A stretch of 64,000 nucleotides of DNA from positions 82,290 to 146,289 of the forward strand of contig MKTY01000007.1 of the NCBI GenBank assembly GCA_001898485.1, written 5' to 3'. This document shows, piece after piece, positions 25,945 through 34,271 of the stretch. Every line of letters begins with the position of its first letter. Position 1 is the stretch's first letter. Under the pieces are notes generated by a model. That model made no database searches. It saw only the letters and a list, made by a program, of their open reading frames with translations, and was not told where the DNA came from. Position numbers and translations under genes: made by a program. Source of the DNA: Sphingobacteriales bacterium 46-32 (GTDB lineage Bacteria > Bacteroidota > Bacteroidia > Chitinophagales > Chitinophagaceae).

Positions 25945-27465
25945 TTATTTCCTCTTATCATCATCAGGTTTAGCCGCGCTCGCCTCACCAGCATCATGCA
26001 GGCGGCTTCGTCTTCTGAAAATACTCCAGAACTGCTGGTGCCAGTCTATCAACTGCCCAACCACGAAGGCATCTTTGATATTATTCTTAATATTGCTTCG
26101 CATCACACGCACCACTTCATCTTTATCTACTTCACCTTCTTCTTTTATTCTGGCCAGCAGTTCCAGTGAAAAAAAAGCAAGCAGAGCAGCGATGGCAAAA
26201 AGAAAGTTGAAGTCATGCAGCTCCAGCAGACGGAAGGTTTTGACGAGTCCCGGTCCGCTCCAGGTAGCACTTGCGTCCAGACTGCGGGCTGTGAAATAAT
26301 CTGCGACTATACCTCCTGCAAGCGGAGCTGTGGCCGAAAAAACAGAAGTCACAATATTTTTTGCCGAAAGGTATACGATGGATTCTGTTGCCGGTGCCAG
26401 CTTCAGACCGATATTGGTTAGAGAAAGATTGATACCCGATGTGGATATTCCGCTAAATATAAAAATGCACACCAGCAGAATCAGGTTATTATAAAAATTG
26501 GAATATATACCTACAAAACACCAGCTGACAAGACAGGCGATATAAAGCGGGGCACAGATGGCGATAATGGTTTTATTGCTATACCGGTCTGCATACCGTC
26601 CCCACACCCTGAGGGCAAAAATGCCGGCCACCTGACCTATAGCAGCGAGCACAATGATATAGGAAAGCTGAACCTTCATGCTACGGAGTAAAAACACCGT
26701 AAAAAAAGGGGTTGCGAAATTCAGTGCAAAAAGCCATACGGAGTTAAACATCAGCAAACGCCTGAAATTGGGGTTTACCAGCGGCTTTCGCAGCATCCGG
26801 AAAATATTTTCATTACTCAGAAGCGAACGCGGTTCGTATGTTTTGCCCAGAAACAGAGCACCCATCAAACCGGCAATACCCGCCACTACAAAGAAAGCGG
26901 CATAGGTGGTCAGCTCATATTCCGGATACCGGTCTTTTATATAATCAACCAGCAGGGCAAGGCCAAGGCTGAGAACGACATTGAGCGTCTGTGTATACCT
27001 GCCACGCCTGGCAAAAAAAGCGCCGAGGGTATTTTCCGGAATAAGATCTTTCATCCAGGAATTCCAGGTAGGACCTGCAATAGAGCCAAAGAGATAAAAA
27101 AAGAATAAAAAAAAGAGAATACTGGCAAACGAAGAGGCAAAAAAGAAAATCATTGCCCCCACACACAACAAAGGAATCCGTGCAAGTATAGTACATACTA
27201 CGCTAACCAGTCGTCTGCTGCTGTAACGGCGAACAAGCCAGATAGACATTAATTGAAAAACATTGGTAAACGTAGGCAGCGAAGCCAGTATTCCGATCTG
27301 AAAATTGGATGCGCCGTACAGCACACCCATCGCTACAAGAAATGTGCTGCCGGTAAAAGTGGTCATCACTTCAGTTGTCAAACCATCATAGATTACCAGC
27401 CGTAAGCTTTTCTTTAAATCTTCCTGAGAAACCTGGGGACTGGGTGTAAAACCGGGACCATTCAT
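25945..27465 (-). CDS. MFS transporter
   Basis: This 506-residue integral membrane protein has about twelve hydrophobic segments (for example ILFFLFFFYLFGSIAGP, LILLVCIFIFSGISTSG, FLFAIAALLAFFSLELLA) and short basic loops such as RRYSSRR and RYADRYSNKT after helices 2 and 8, as in the major facilitator superfamily. A cytoplasmic N-terminal tail and a charged C-terminal tail (DDDKRK) flank the helices. The substrate is unknown; an uptake role next to an amylase is only a suggestion from proximity. Confidence 0.82.
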   Translation of the reverse strand: MNGPGFTPSPQVSQEDLKKSLRLVIYDGLTTEVMTTFTGSTFLVAMGVLYGASNFQIGILASLPTFTNVFQLMSIWLVRRYSSRRLVSVVCTILARIPLLCVGAMIFFFASSFASILFFLFFFYLFGSIAGPTWNSWMKDLIPENTLGAFFARRGRYTQTLNVVLSLGLALLVDYIKDRYPEYELTTYAAFFVVAGIAGLMGALFLGKTYEPRSLLSNENIFRMLRKPLVNPNFRRLLMFNSVWLFALNFATPFFTVFLLRSMKVQLSYIIVLAAIGQVAGIFALRVWGRYADRYSNKTIIAICAPLYIACLVSWCFVGIYSNFYNNLILLVCIFIFSGISTSGINLSLTNIGLKLAPATESIVYLSAKNIVTSVFSATAPLAGGIVADYFTARSLDASATWSGPGLVKTFRLLELHDFNFLFAIAALLAFFSLELLARIKEEGEVDKDEVVRVMRSNIKNNIKDAFVVGQLIDWHQQFWSIFRRRSRLHDAGEASAAKPDDDKRK

Positions 27466-27865
27466 AACGGCATTTTTCAGATAGTGCTGCCTGATTCTAC
27501 AGGGCTATTGAACAATCCAGTAAAATTCATGCCACCGCTACTATCCTATCGCAAGCTATCGTGCCTGTGTGTTGTATCGCACAAAGTAGCACCGGCTGAG
27601 TTATTCGTATTATCGAGTACTTATTGTTTGAGTAATAATTTCTACTTATCACCCCATTCTGTAGGTTTTACACATGACAAAAACAAGGTATCCTGTAGCA
27701 TCAGCGGCTTAAAAGAGAAAAATACAGTATAGGATGTAACCGGCTCCGGTAAAACCCGGGTAATGAAAAAGAAGGGAACAAAAAGGGGACCAAAAATATG
27801 CCATTGAAGAGATGGGTTGCTGTTAACTACTTTTACGTATATTTAGAAAGCCACTTTCCACCAGC
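27466..27865. other. Intergenic region without a recognisable gene
   Basis: Four hundred bases between two divergent genes. The only open frames are short and have biased, non-protein-like composition. No hairpin terminator or exact TAnnTTTG box was found. It presumably carries the promoters of both flanking genes. Confidence 0.5.
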
Positions 27866-28237
27866 ATGAAAAAAGTATTTCTGTTTCTTTCGTTAATTGT
27901 TATCTCCGCTTCAATTTTTGCCCAAAACAAAGACAGCCTGTCGGCAGAAATGGAACGATTGAACCGGCTGGGCGATTCCTTACATAAAGTACGCCTGGCC
28001 AGAGACAGTGCATTTCAGGAGGAAATGAATGAATCTCTCCGAAAGCTCAATCAGGATATTGCAACCGCGAAATCCATTGAAATTGAAAAGGCTACTGAAC
28101 AGGTGCTGGCACAACACAGGAAAGAGCAGAAAAGAAAAAGAATGGCGGCACTGCTGACCATCGCTGCATTTGGCGTAGCTGCGCTTGCCGGCGCTTTCAT
28201 AGCCAAACGAAGAAAAGGAAACAGCACACATGGATAA
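27866..28237 (+). CDS. Small exported protein with coiled coil and C-terminal membrane helix
   Basis: This 123-residue protein of unknown family has an N-terminal signal-like helix (MKKVFLFLSLIVISASIFAQ), a charged heptad-rich region (about 22-90, SAEMERLNRLGDSLHKVRLA), and a C-terminal hydrophobic helix (MAALLTIAAFGVAALAGAFI) followed by KRRKG. The layout suggests a protein anchored with its tail in the inner membrane and its coiled coil in the periplasm. It stands alone, and nothing nearby hints at its role. Confidence 0.65.
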   Translation: MKKVFLFLSLIVISASIFAQNKDSLSAEMERLNRLGDSLHKVRLARDSAFQEEMNESLRKLNQDIATAKSIEIEKATEQVLAQHRKEQKRKRMAALLTIAAFGVAALAGAFIAKRRKGNSTHG

Positions 28238-28454
28238 TAAGACCCTGACGCATGATTTATAAAAGCAGTAACCCTTTAACCAATCGGAATATCCCTCCTT
28301 ATTGCCCCGGCCTGCTCTCTTATTTTTATTGCCGCAAGCAAGACAGCTTATTGTTCGCAGGTGGAATCACCTGACTAATACAACGAAAGAGTAGTTTATT
28401 AAGGCTATATGGTAGCTATTTTTTTCCGAATTTCGGATAACAACCATTTATCGG

Positions 28455-28838
28455 ATGAAAACAATATTACATTCTTTTCTGGTGGTAACAGACGGAGCTG
28501 CAGCTATCCGGTTTTACAGCGATGCATATAATGCGCAGGTACTGGAGCGATATGACCAGGAAAATGGAAGAACAATGGCCAAATTATCTATCGACGGCAA
28601 CGAATTCTGGCTGGGCAGCGAAGAACCGGAGTTTGGCAACTACAGCCCTGCTACACTGAAAGGAAGTCCCGTGCGCATGATACTGATAGTAAACGATCCG
28701 GATACCATTTTTGCAAACGCCATCAACGCCGGGGGCACCCAGCTATGCCCCGTCACCACAGAAGAATCCTGGAAAATCGGTAAACTCGCCGATCCATTCG
28801 GACATATCTGGGAGATAGGCCATCCGCTGAGTGACTGA
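28455..28838 (+). CDS. VOC superfamily (glyoxalase/PhnB-like) protein
   Basis: This 127-residue protein has two beta-alpha-beta-beta-beta modules of the vicinal oxygen chelate fold: FLVVTDGAAAIRFYSDAY with GRTMAKLSIDGNEFWLGSE, then VRMILIVNDPDTIFANAINA with LADPFGHIWEIGHP. The closing DPFGHIWEI motif with its Glu is typical of the PhnB/YdfO-like group. Such proteins include dioxygenases, antibiotic-binding proteins and lyases; the function is not specified by the sequence. Confidence 0.85.
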   Translation: MKTILHSFLVVTDGAAAIRFYSDAYNAQVLERYDQENGRTMAKLSIDGNEFWLGSEEPEFGNYSPATLKGSPVRMILIVNDPDTIFANAINAGGTQLCPVTTEESWKIGKLADPFGHIWEIGHPLSD

Positions 28839-28876
28839 CCCAATATGGTCCTCATTAAAAAAATCGCCGTTCCGGC

Positions 28877-29038
28877 ATGTCAACCGTTATCCGAAATATG
28901 GACAGGAGTCCCTTAGAATGGGGTGCTGTTGAAGGCTTTGAAATGGCCGATCGCCTTACTTTTCCTCTGAAGGCCGGCGATATGAAAAATTGTAAAAAAC
29001 TGTTTACAGCTTTTGTAAAAGCCGAAGAACTATCCTGA
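28877..29038 (+). CDS. Possible small protein (53 residues)
   Basis: An open frame from the ATG at 28877 (a second ATG is at 28898) to the TGA at 29036-29038 has a protein-like composition, including SPLEWGAVEGFEMADRLTFP and KKLFTAFVKAEELS. It lies in the gap between the VOC gene and the metallopeptidase gene. No family is recognised. It could be a real small gene or the tail of a decayed one. Confidence 0.3.
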   Translation: MSTVIRNMDRSPLEWGAVEGFEMADRLTFPLKAGDMKNCKKLFTAFVKAEELS

Positions 29039-29138
29039 ACAGAATCGGTATATAAATAAGCCCTTCCCCATTCCGTTTATCCCATTTCTTCCGAAAATAC
29101 GACACATTTCGTATACTTGTGTCTTTATACCGATACAT

Positions 29139-30587
29139 ATGCGTTTGAAAGTTGTCGTTTTATCCGTTTTCCTTGCTTTGCTACAACATCCTGCCTCTGC
29201 TCAGTCGATTGTTCGCTTCCATGTAAGCCGGCCCTATTCGTTGCTTAGTTTTCTTGAAGTGGCCGGTGGTTTACAAAACCATTCTGTCACCTTTCGCCAG
29301 TATTTAGATACTGCAATCAGCAAAACGGATACAGTTTTTAATAATATAGTCAGCGATTTCAGCAGACTCATCCTAACCTATTATTTCAGGCGGGATGAAT
29401 ATCCCAGCAACCGCCGGCAAACCCGCTCTACTTATGACCTGATCGTTATTGCAGCGGTCAGAAGCAGGAGCATGGCAGAATTCCGGGCAAATACGATCGG
29501 AATCCTGCCCAACAGTACTCATCAACAGCTTTATGAGTTACTGGTAAAAGCAGCGCCCTATTATGAGCGGGTAGTATGGCAAAAATCAGCAAAAGCCGTT
29601 AAGCAACAGATGGGCGGCTTTATCAGGTACGCAGGTAAGAGCAACGAGTTGTTTCGGGCATTCCGGACTTTTTATCGTTCCAGCTGGCCCGATGATATCC
29701 CTTTCGAGGTGGCTGTATTTCCCATACCCGTCACGCAGGGTAATACAACTGCCACGCCGCATGCCAACAGTCTTTGTGTATCTGTGCTAACAGGGCAGAA
29801 AAATCTGGCTGGCACGATGGGAGTTGTCATGCACGAGCTCTGTCATGTATTGTACGACGAACAAACAAGCGACGTGCAGTTCGAACTGGATGAAGTGTTT
29901 ACTAAGAGTAAGTCACCGTATGCCGCCATCGCCTACAGCTTCTTTGACGAGGCAATGGCGACAGCCCTGGGCAATGGATGGGCTTATGAACAATTTTCCG
30001 GCAAGCCTGACACCACGGCCTGGTACAACAATGAATATATCGATGGCTTTGCACATGCCCTGTACCCGCTGGTACGCGAATACCTCGGGGCCGGTCGGGC
30101 AATCGACAGCTTTTTTGTGGAGCGTGCCATTGATCTATTTGCAAAAAACTATCCACGTGCGCTGGCAGATTATTCAATCCTTCTGAACAATATGGTTTTG
30201 TATTCCGATTCGGAAGGCCGTATAGAACGTGAAGCACTGAAAAACGAACTGGGGAAATATTTCCAGTCGAGCCGCTATAATCTGTCAAGCCCTATCCTGC
30301 ACGAGTACAGTCTCCAGTACATTAAAACCAGCAAAAGTCTACAGCTGATTGTAATAGACCGCAATCAGGATACTACAATCAGTGAATTGAAAAAGATATT
30401 ACCCGAATTGGAACCCATCCTGAAGGGACAGCAGGCACAAAACTATATCGCCGCTTTTTATGACCAGGCAAACCGCCCGGTGATAGTGATACGTGTAGCA
30501 GACGGCAGGATGCTGGATAAGGCTTTTAGCCGGCTGAAAGAACGGAGATACCTGGATGTAAATATGCCGGTAATCCCATTGGATTAA
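29139..30587 (+). CDS. Putative exported zinc metallopeptidase (HELCH motif)
   Basis: This 482-residue protein has a signal peptide (MRLKVVVLSVFLALLQHPASA). The zinc-binding signature HELCH is at 232-236 within GTMGVVMHELCHVLYDEQ. A likely third ligand, Glu271, lies in YSFFDEAMATALGNGWAYEQ 35 residues later, as in gluzincins. No named family is recognised with confidence; it may be a DUF4932-like peptidase. The C-terminal part (about 380-470) is mixed alpha/beta and reads like a ligand-binding region. The weak -7-like box TATACTTG (29112-29119) is one base off consensus. Confidence 0.65.
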   Translation: MRLKVVVLSVFLALLQHPASAQSIVRFHVSRPYSLLSFLEVAGGLQNHSVTFRQYLDTAISKTDTVFNNIVSDFSRLILTYYFRRDEYPSNRRQTRSTYDLIVIAAVRSRSMAEFRANTIGILPNSTHQQLYELLVKAAPYYERVVWQKSAKAVKQQMGGFIRYAGKSNELFRAFRTFYRSSWPDDIPFEVAVFPIPVTQGNTTATPHANSLCVSVLTGQKNLAGTMGVVMHELCHVLYDEQTSDVQFELDEVFTKSKSPYAAIAYSFFDEAMATALGNGWAYEQFSGKPDTTAWYNNEYIDGFAHALYPLVREYLGAGRAIDSFFVERAIDLFAKNYPRALADYSILLNNMVLYSDSEGRIEREALKNELGKYFQSSRYNLSSPILHEYSLQYIKTSKSLQLIVIDRNQDTTISELKKILPELEPILKGQQAQNYIAAFYDQANRPVIVIRVADGRMLDKAFSRLKERRYLDVNMPVIPLD

Positions 30588-30639
30588 AGCCATGAACGCA
30601 ATACCTGTTTCCGGCCATGTATGGCGCCCCGGTATAACA

Positions 30640-30670
30640 GGTATAAAGAGTATAAAGAACTCTTTATACC
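30640..30670. terminator. Hairpin from a GTATAAAG repeat
   Basis: GGTATAAAGAGT (30640-30651) pairs perfectly over 12 bp with ACTCTTTATACC (30659-30670). It lies about 50 bp behind the metallopeptidase stop and shares its core word with the repeat at 22614-22685. A role as terminator is likely but there is no long T-run. Confidence 0.5.
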
Positions 30671-30729
30671 GTTGTGCTCATGCCTGCAACCTATTAATGC
30701 CCGATGATATTAAAAGACTTCATAGAAAA

Positions 30730-30749
30730 GCCCCCAAATCATCGGGGGC
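30730..30749. terminator. GC-rich hairpin between convergent genes
   Basis: GCCCCC and GGGGGC pair around AAATCATC. On the minus strand the stem is followed by TTTTC, which fits termination of the T9SS-type gene that ends at 30783. Confidence 0.65.
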
Positions 30750-30782
30750 CTTCTTCGTCCTGTACCTGAACGCTGAGATCGT

Positions 30783-32903
30783 TTATTGCACCACCAATTT
30801 CTCTGTCACAACACCCGCCGGGCGGATGATCCTAATAATATAAACACCTTTTTTCAATGAATACGTATCGAAACGCTGATAGCTGCCGGCAACGCCTTTA
30901 ACAGTTTGGAGCAATTGTCCGGTTGCACTGATTAAATCGGCCCTGTAACCACGTTGATTTTGCGTGCCGCTCACATACAGCATCACAGGCTGACCGGCAG
31001 GCACCACATTTGGCTGTAACGTGGTCGTGACCGAACCGCCGGTATTTACGAGGATAGTACGGCTGTATCTGAAACGACCGTCATTGTCCACCATTTTCAA
31101 TCGGTAATACCCCCTGTCCATAAAACGGCTGGCCTGCAGATCGGTAAAAGAATAAGTACCGGAACGCTCTGTATTAGCCGGCACTGTTCCAATTACCGAA
31201 TACGATCCCGAAGAGAGCGGTGCCCGCTCCAGCTCAAACCGGTTTACATTATCCTGGTTGGCCGTTGTCCAAATCAGCTTTACATCGCCGTTATCACTCA
31301 CAGCCTGGAAGGATAGCAAATCGAGTGGCAGTGAAGAAGAAGGAAATACAAGCAGGTACAATGTGGCTGCTGCACAGACCGAAGGAGCGCCATTGTCACA
31401 TACCTGATAAGGAAAGTTTACCGGTCCGTTAAATCCGGAAACCGGAACAAAAGTATAATCACCGTTGGAAGCCAGTGTAAGTGTTCCTTTTCCGGTAATG
31501 GTAGTAGTCTGAGTGGTGATGGTTTGTGTATTGTTTTCCGGGTCGATGTCATTCGTACGTACATTGCCCGAAACAGTTGTATTTAAAGGTGTACTGTTGT
31601 AATCATCGGAGGCAACGGTAGAGTTTTCGCTGGCTGCAGGCAAAATAGTGATAATCTGATCGGCGGTGGCCGTTTGCGCAGTCGGCAATGAGCGATCCGA
31701 TACCTCGTAGGTTAAACGGTCGTATCCGGTATAGCCGGCACCGGGTGTATAGGTAATCTCACCGGTGGTACTGTTTACACTGGCTGTACCATGCTGGGGC
31801 TGAGTGAGGATGACAACCGATGCAGGATTGAGCGTAACGGCATTATTACTGCCGGCCTTATCATTGGCAAGTGTAGGCAGGGTGACCGCTGTATTGACCA
31901 GTGTGGTGGCCATATCGGTATTGGCAAAAGGTTTGTTGTTACTGGCCGAAGCATCGCTTATCCGTATCACCAGATCAATCAGCGGACAGTCGGGCGATAC
32001 AACACTGCCCGGACACATCGGTACCGAAAACTTATAGACACCAGCCACAGCTGCCGTAAAAGTATAGGTACCATCTGCATTGATGGAAGGCAATGCCGGA
32101 CCAGGGTTGCCCGGCTGGGCTGTTGGAGTTCCGTAGGTAGTACCGGTTGCCTTTATATCGTTGGTCCCAACATTGCCGGTAACCGGCATATTCACAAAAC
32201 TGGCATTGATATCCGGGGGCACTTTTACGCAACGTGTGTAAGACAGTGAGGTAAAACCCAGCGTCACCGTACTCGTATTGTTGGCATCGGCCTTACCGCT
32301 GGTCATCACGATACGGGTTACCGGTCCGGGTATAGTAAGTGTGATACGGTTGGTATTTACAGAGGTACCACCCGCTGTATTGTTGCCTGTAAGCACATTA
32401 CCACCTGAAATAACAATCGTACCGGAGTTGCCCGGATCGGCTACGTTATCGGTGAAATTAGCATTGCTGAGTGTGATGGCGGTGGCTCCGTTAAAAGCAG
32501 TAATACGCAGCTGATCCTGGTTATTGAGACCTGCACAACGCAAACTGAAGTTGGTAACAGCTTCGTTAAACTGCAGGGTATACGTAGCAATATTGGCTGT
32601 GGTAGTATTGTTGGTACTTTGCGGCTGTACATATATATAATCACCAACCGTTGGGTCATTCTGAATCCGAATACCATTGCCCCATCTTGCCGTGCCGGCT
32701 ACCGAACCGGAAAAACTAAACATACCGCTGCTCAGATTGGAAATGGTAGCAGGAGCCGCATTGCCCGAATTGAAAGCCGTGTTAAGTGCGTAGTTGGGGG
32801 TATTGACGGTGGCTGTTCCACGCACCGTGGCCGGTGTGCACTGCGAAAATGCTGCCTTCAGCGCCAAAAACAAGAGGAAAAATGCAAAAAAAACTTTTTT
32901 CAT
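30783..32903 (-). CDS. Secreted Ig-like/cadherin-like repeat protein with T9SS sorting domain
   Basis: This 706-residue surface or secreted protein has a signal peptide (KKVFFAFFLLFLALKAAFS), then a Thr/Asn-rich beta region, followed by tandem-95/cadherin-like modules with the usual NDID...NGDYTFVP pattern (KPFANTDMATTLVNTAVTLP, DDYNSTPLNTTVSGNVRTND). The C-terminal 80 residues resemble a type A T9SS sorting domain: a Thr/Pro-rich linker and the end KGVYIIRIIRPAGVVTEKLVVQ, quoted here as landmarks around YIIRI and EKLVVQ. An adhesive role is inferred. The ATG at 32903 is preferred to a longer form because the signal peptide begins there. Confidence 0.8.
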   Translation of the reverse strand: MKKVFFAFFLLFLALKAAFSQCTPATVRGTATVNTPNYALNTAFNSGNAAPATISNLSSGMFSFSGSVAGTARWGNGIRIQNDPTVGDYIYVQPQSTNNTTTANIATYTLQFNEAVTNFSLRCAGLNNQDQLRITAFNGATAITLSNANFTDNVADPGNSGTIVISGGNVLTGNNTAGGTSVNTNRITLTIPGPVTRIVMTSGKADANNTSTVTLGFTSLSYTRCVKVPPDINASFVNMPVTGNVGTNDIKATGTTYGTPTAQPGNPGPALPSINADGTYTFTAAVAGVYKFSVPMCPGSVVSPDCPLIDLVIRISDASASNNKPFANTDMATTLVNTAVTLPTLANDKAGSNNAVTLNPASVVILTQPQHGTASVNSTTGEITYTPGAGYTGYDRLTYEVSDRSLPTAQTATADQIITILPAASENSTVASDDYNSTPLNTTVSGNVRTNDIDPENNTQTITTQTTTITGKGTLTLASNGDYTFVPVSGFNGPVNFPYQVCDNGAPSVCAAATLYLLVFPSSSLPLDLLSFQAVSDNGDVKLIWTTANQDNVNRFELERAPLSSGSYSVIGTVPANTERSGTYSFTDLQASRFMDRGYYRLKMVDNDGRFRYSRTILVNTGGSVTTTLQPNVVPAGQPVMLYVSGTQNQRGYRADLISATGQLLQTVKGVAGSYQRFDTYSLKKGVYIIRIIRPAGVVTEKLVVQ

Positions 32904-33145
32904 TCGACTATTATTGAAAAATGTACTTAACCGAAGTACGATGAACAATACACATCATTAAAAATTGGTGCAAAGGATGCCCGATTGATCGCTGAGCGAT
33001 TTTTTGCGTGCCGGACGGCACACTGCATGTTTAGACAGGGTAAAGAGGCCGCAAGGTACGTGTTGCGGACGACAATACCTATAGAATTAATTCTACTAAT
33101 GCCGAAATTCTTCGATCCTGATACACATCGTAGATAAAATTGGGA

Positions 33146-33388
33146 GACGCAAAGAACGCAAAGCGGATTAAGGACGCAAAGCTGGCTGAGAACGCGAAGG
33201 ACGCAAAGCGGATTAAGAACGCAAAGACGACAAAGAACGCGAAGGACGCAAAGCGGATTAAGAACGCAAAGCTGACCGAGAACGCGAAGGACGCAAAGCG
33301 GATTAAGGACGCAAAGACGACAAAGAACGCGAAGGACGCAAAGCGGATTAAGAACGCAAAGACGACAAAGAACGCAAAGAAGGCGAAG
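33146..33388. repeat. GACGCAAAG 9-mer array in five 45-bp higher-order copies
   Basis: Two leading 9-mers are followed by five copies of a 45-bp unit (33164-33208, 33209-33253, 33254-33298, 33299-33343, 33344-33388). Each has five 9-mers drawn from CGGATTAAG, AACGCAAAG, GACGCAAAG, ACGACAAAG, CTGGCTGAG/CTGACCGAG and AACGCGAAG. Because both periods are multiples of three, long frames stay open on both strands (Lys/Ala-rich on plus, Phe/Ala-rich on minus), but no start signals accompany them. The flanking 32904-33145 holds only a short GTACTT...AAGTAC dyad (32922-32938), and 33389-33568 holds the promoter of the next gene. Confidence 0.85.
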
Positions 33389-33476
33389 ATTTCAGTCACA
33401 TTCGCACATCAGCACACTGGCATATCAGCAACCGGCTAATCACCCTTTCTACCCCTTCCGGGAGGCATATTTGTCG

Positions 33477-33485
33477 TAAATTTGC
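33477..33485 (+). promoter_or_regulatory. -7 box of the HAD phosphatase gene
   Basis: TAAATTTGC matches the extended Bacteroidota element TAnnTTTGC exactly. Transcription would begin near 33492 and leave a leader of about 75 bases that contains a small CCCTC-ACG-GAGGG hairpin. It is the likely first promoter of the arabinose region. Confidence 0.55.
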
Positions 33486-33568
33486 GGCTCGCAGCCCTCA
33501 CGGAGGGATTAAATAATAAAAAAGCGATGCATAATCGGGATTTACCTGTTCGCTAATTAACAAAACTG

Positions 33569-34222
33569 ATGAAATATAAAGCCTTTCTTTTTGACCTGAA
33601 TGGTACCATGATCGATGATATGCAATATCATATCCGTGCATGGCATCGGATTCTGAATGAACTGGGTGCCGGCATTTCCCTGGAACGTACCAAAGAAGAA
33701 TGTTATGGCAAAAATCATGAATTGCTCGATCGCGTTTTCCCCGGCCGATTTACAGAGTCGGAAAAGGACAAACTCAGCCTGGAAAAAGAACAGCAATACC
33801 AGCAGGAGTTTAAACCCTACCTGCAATTGATCACTGGCCTGGACGAGTACCTTCAACAAGCCCGTCAACAGGGAATCCGCATGGCAATCGGATCGGCAGC
33901 CATTCGTTTCAATATTGACTTCGTACTCGATGGATTAAACATCCGGCATTATTTCAGCGCGATTGTAAGCGCCGATGATGTACAGGCCAGCAAGCCCGAC
34001 CCGGCCACTTACCTGCAATGTGCCGAACTGCTGGGTATTGCTCCGGAGCACTGCCTGGTATTTGAAGATGCCCCCAAAGGTGTGGAAGCAGCCCTCAATG
34101 CAGGTATGGATTGCGTGGTCCTGACCACCATGCACCGGAAAGAAGAGTTTAACTATAGCAATATCGTTTCCTTCAACAACGATTATCTTTCCCTGACACA
34201 ACAGCTGACAGCGGCCATATAA
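33569..34222 (+). CDS. HAD-superfamily phosphatase, beta-phosphoglucomutase-like
   Basis: This 217-residue cytoplasmic HAD hydrolase (subfamily I, beta-PGM/YqaB-like) has motif I FDLNGTMIDD with nucleophile Asp9, motif II as the Ser in AIGSAAI, and motifs III/IV in ASKPDPATYLQCAELLGI and LVFEDAPKGVEAALNAGM. The residue two after the nucleophile is Asn11 where most phosphatases and mutases have the acid/base Asp; this DxN form seems frequent in Bacteroidota relatives. It probably acts on sugar phosphates, perhaps clearing arabinose-pathway phosphates, since it sits directly before araR. The exact substrate is unknown. Confidence 0.85.
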   Translation: MKYKAFLFDLNGTMIDDMQYHIRAWHRILNELGAGISLERTKEECYGKNHELLDRVFPGRFTESEKDKLSLEKEQQYQQEFKPYLQLITGLDEYLQQARQQGIRMAIGSAAIRFNIDFVLDGLNIRHYFSAIVSADDVQASKPDPATYLQCAELLGIAPEHCLVFEDAPKGVEAALNAGMDCVVLTTMHRKEEFNYSNIVSFNNDYLSLTQQLTAAI

Positions 34223-34248
34223 ACGATTAAGCAAAGCCCGGATTTTAA

Positions 34249-34256
34249 TAGCTTTG
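34249..34256 (+). promoter_or_regulatory. -7 box of araR
   Basis: TAGCTTTG is an exact TAnnTTTG element. It contains the in-frame TTG at 34254, which argues for the ATG at 34272 as the real start of araR. Confidence 0.5.
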
Positions 34257-34271
34257 AAAATTACGTTGCCC

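Noticed and set aside
27484..27732. Plus-strand frame of 82 codons between the MFS and coiled-coil genes
   Set aside because: Cys/Ser/Leu-rich composition without domain pattern; it lies in the upstream region of two divergent genes.
33079..33439. Long open frames on both strands that look like a Lys/Ala-rich histone-like protein and a Phe/Ala-rich membrane protein
   Set aside because: They result from a 9-bp tandem repeat whose period is a multiple of three; there is no start signal, signal peptide or promoter for either.
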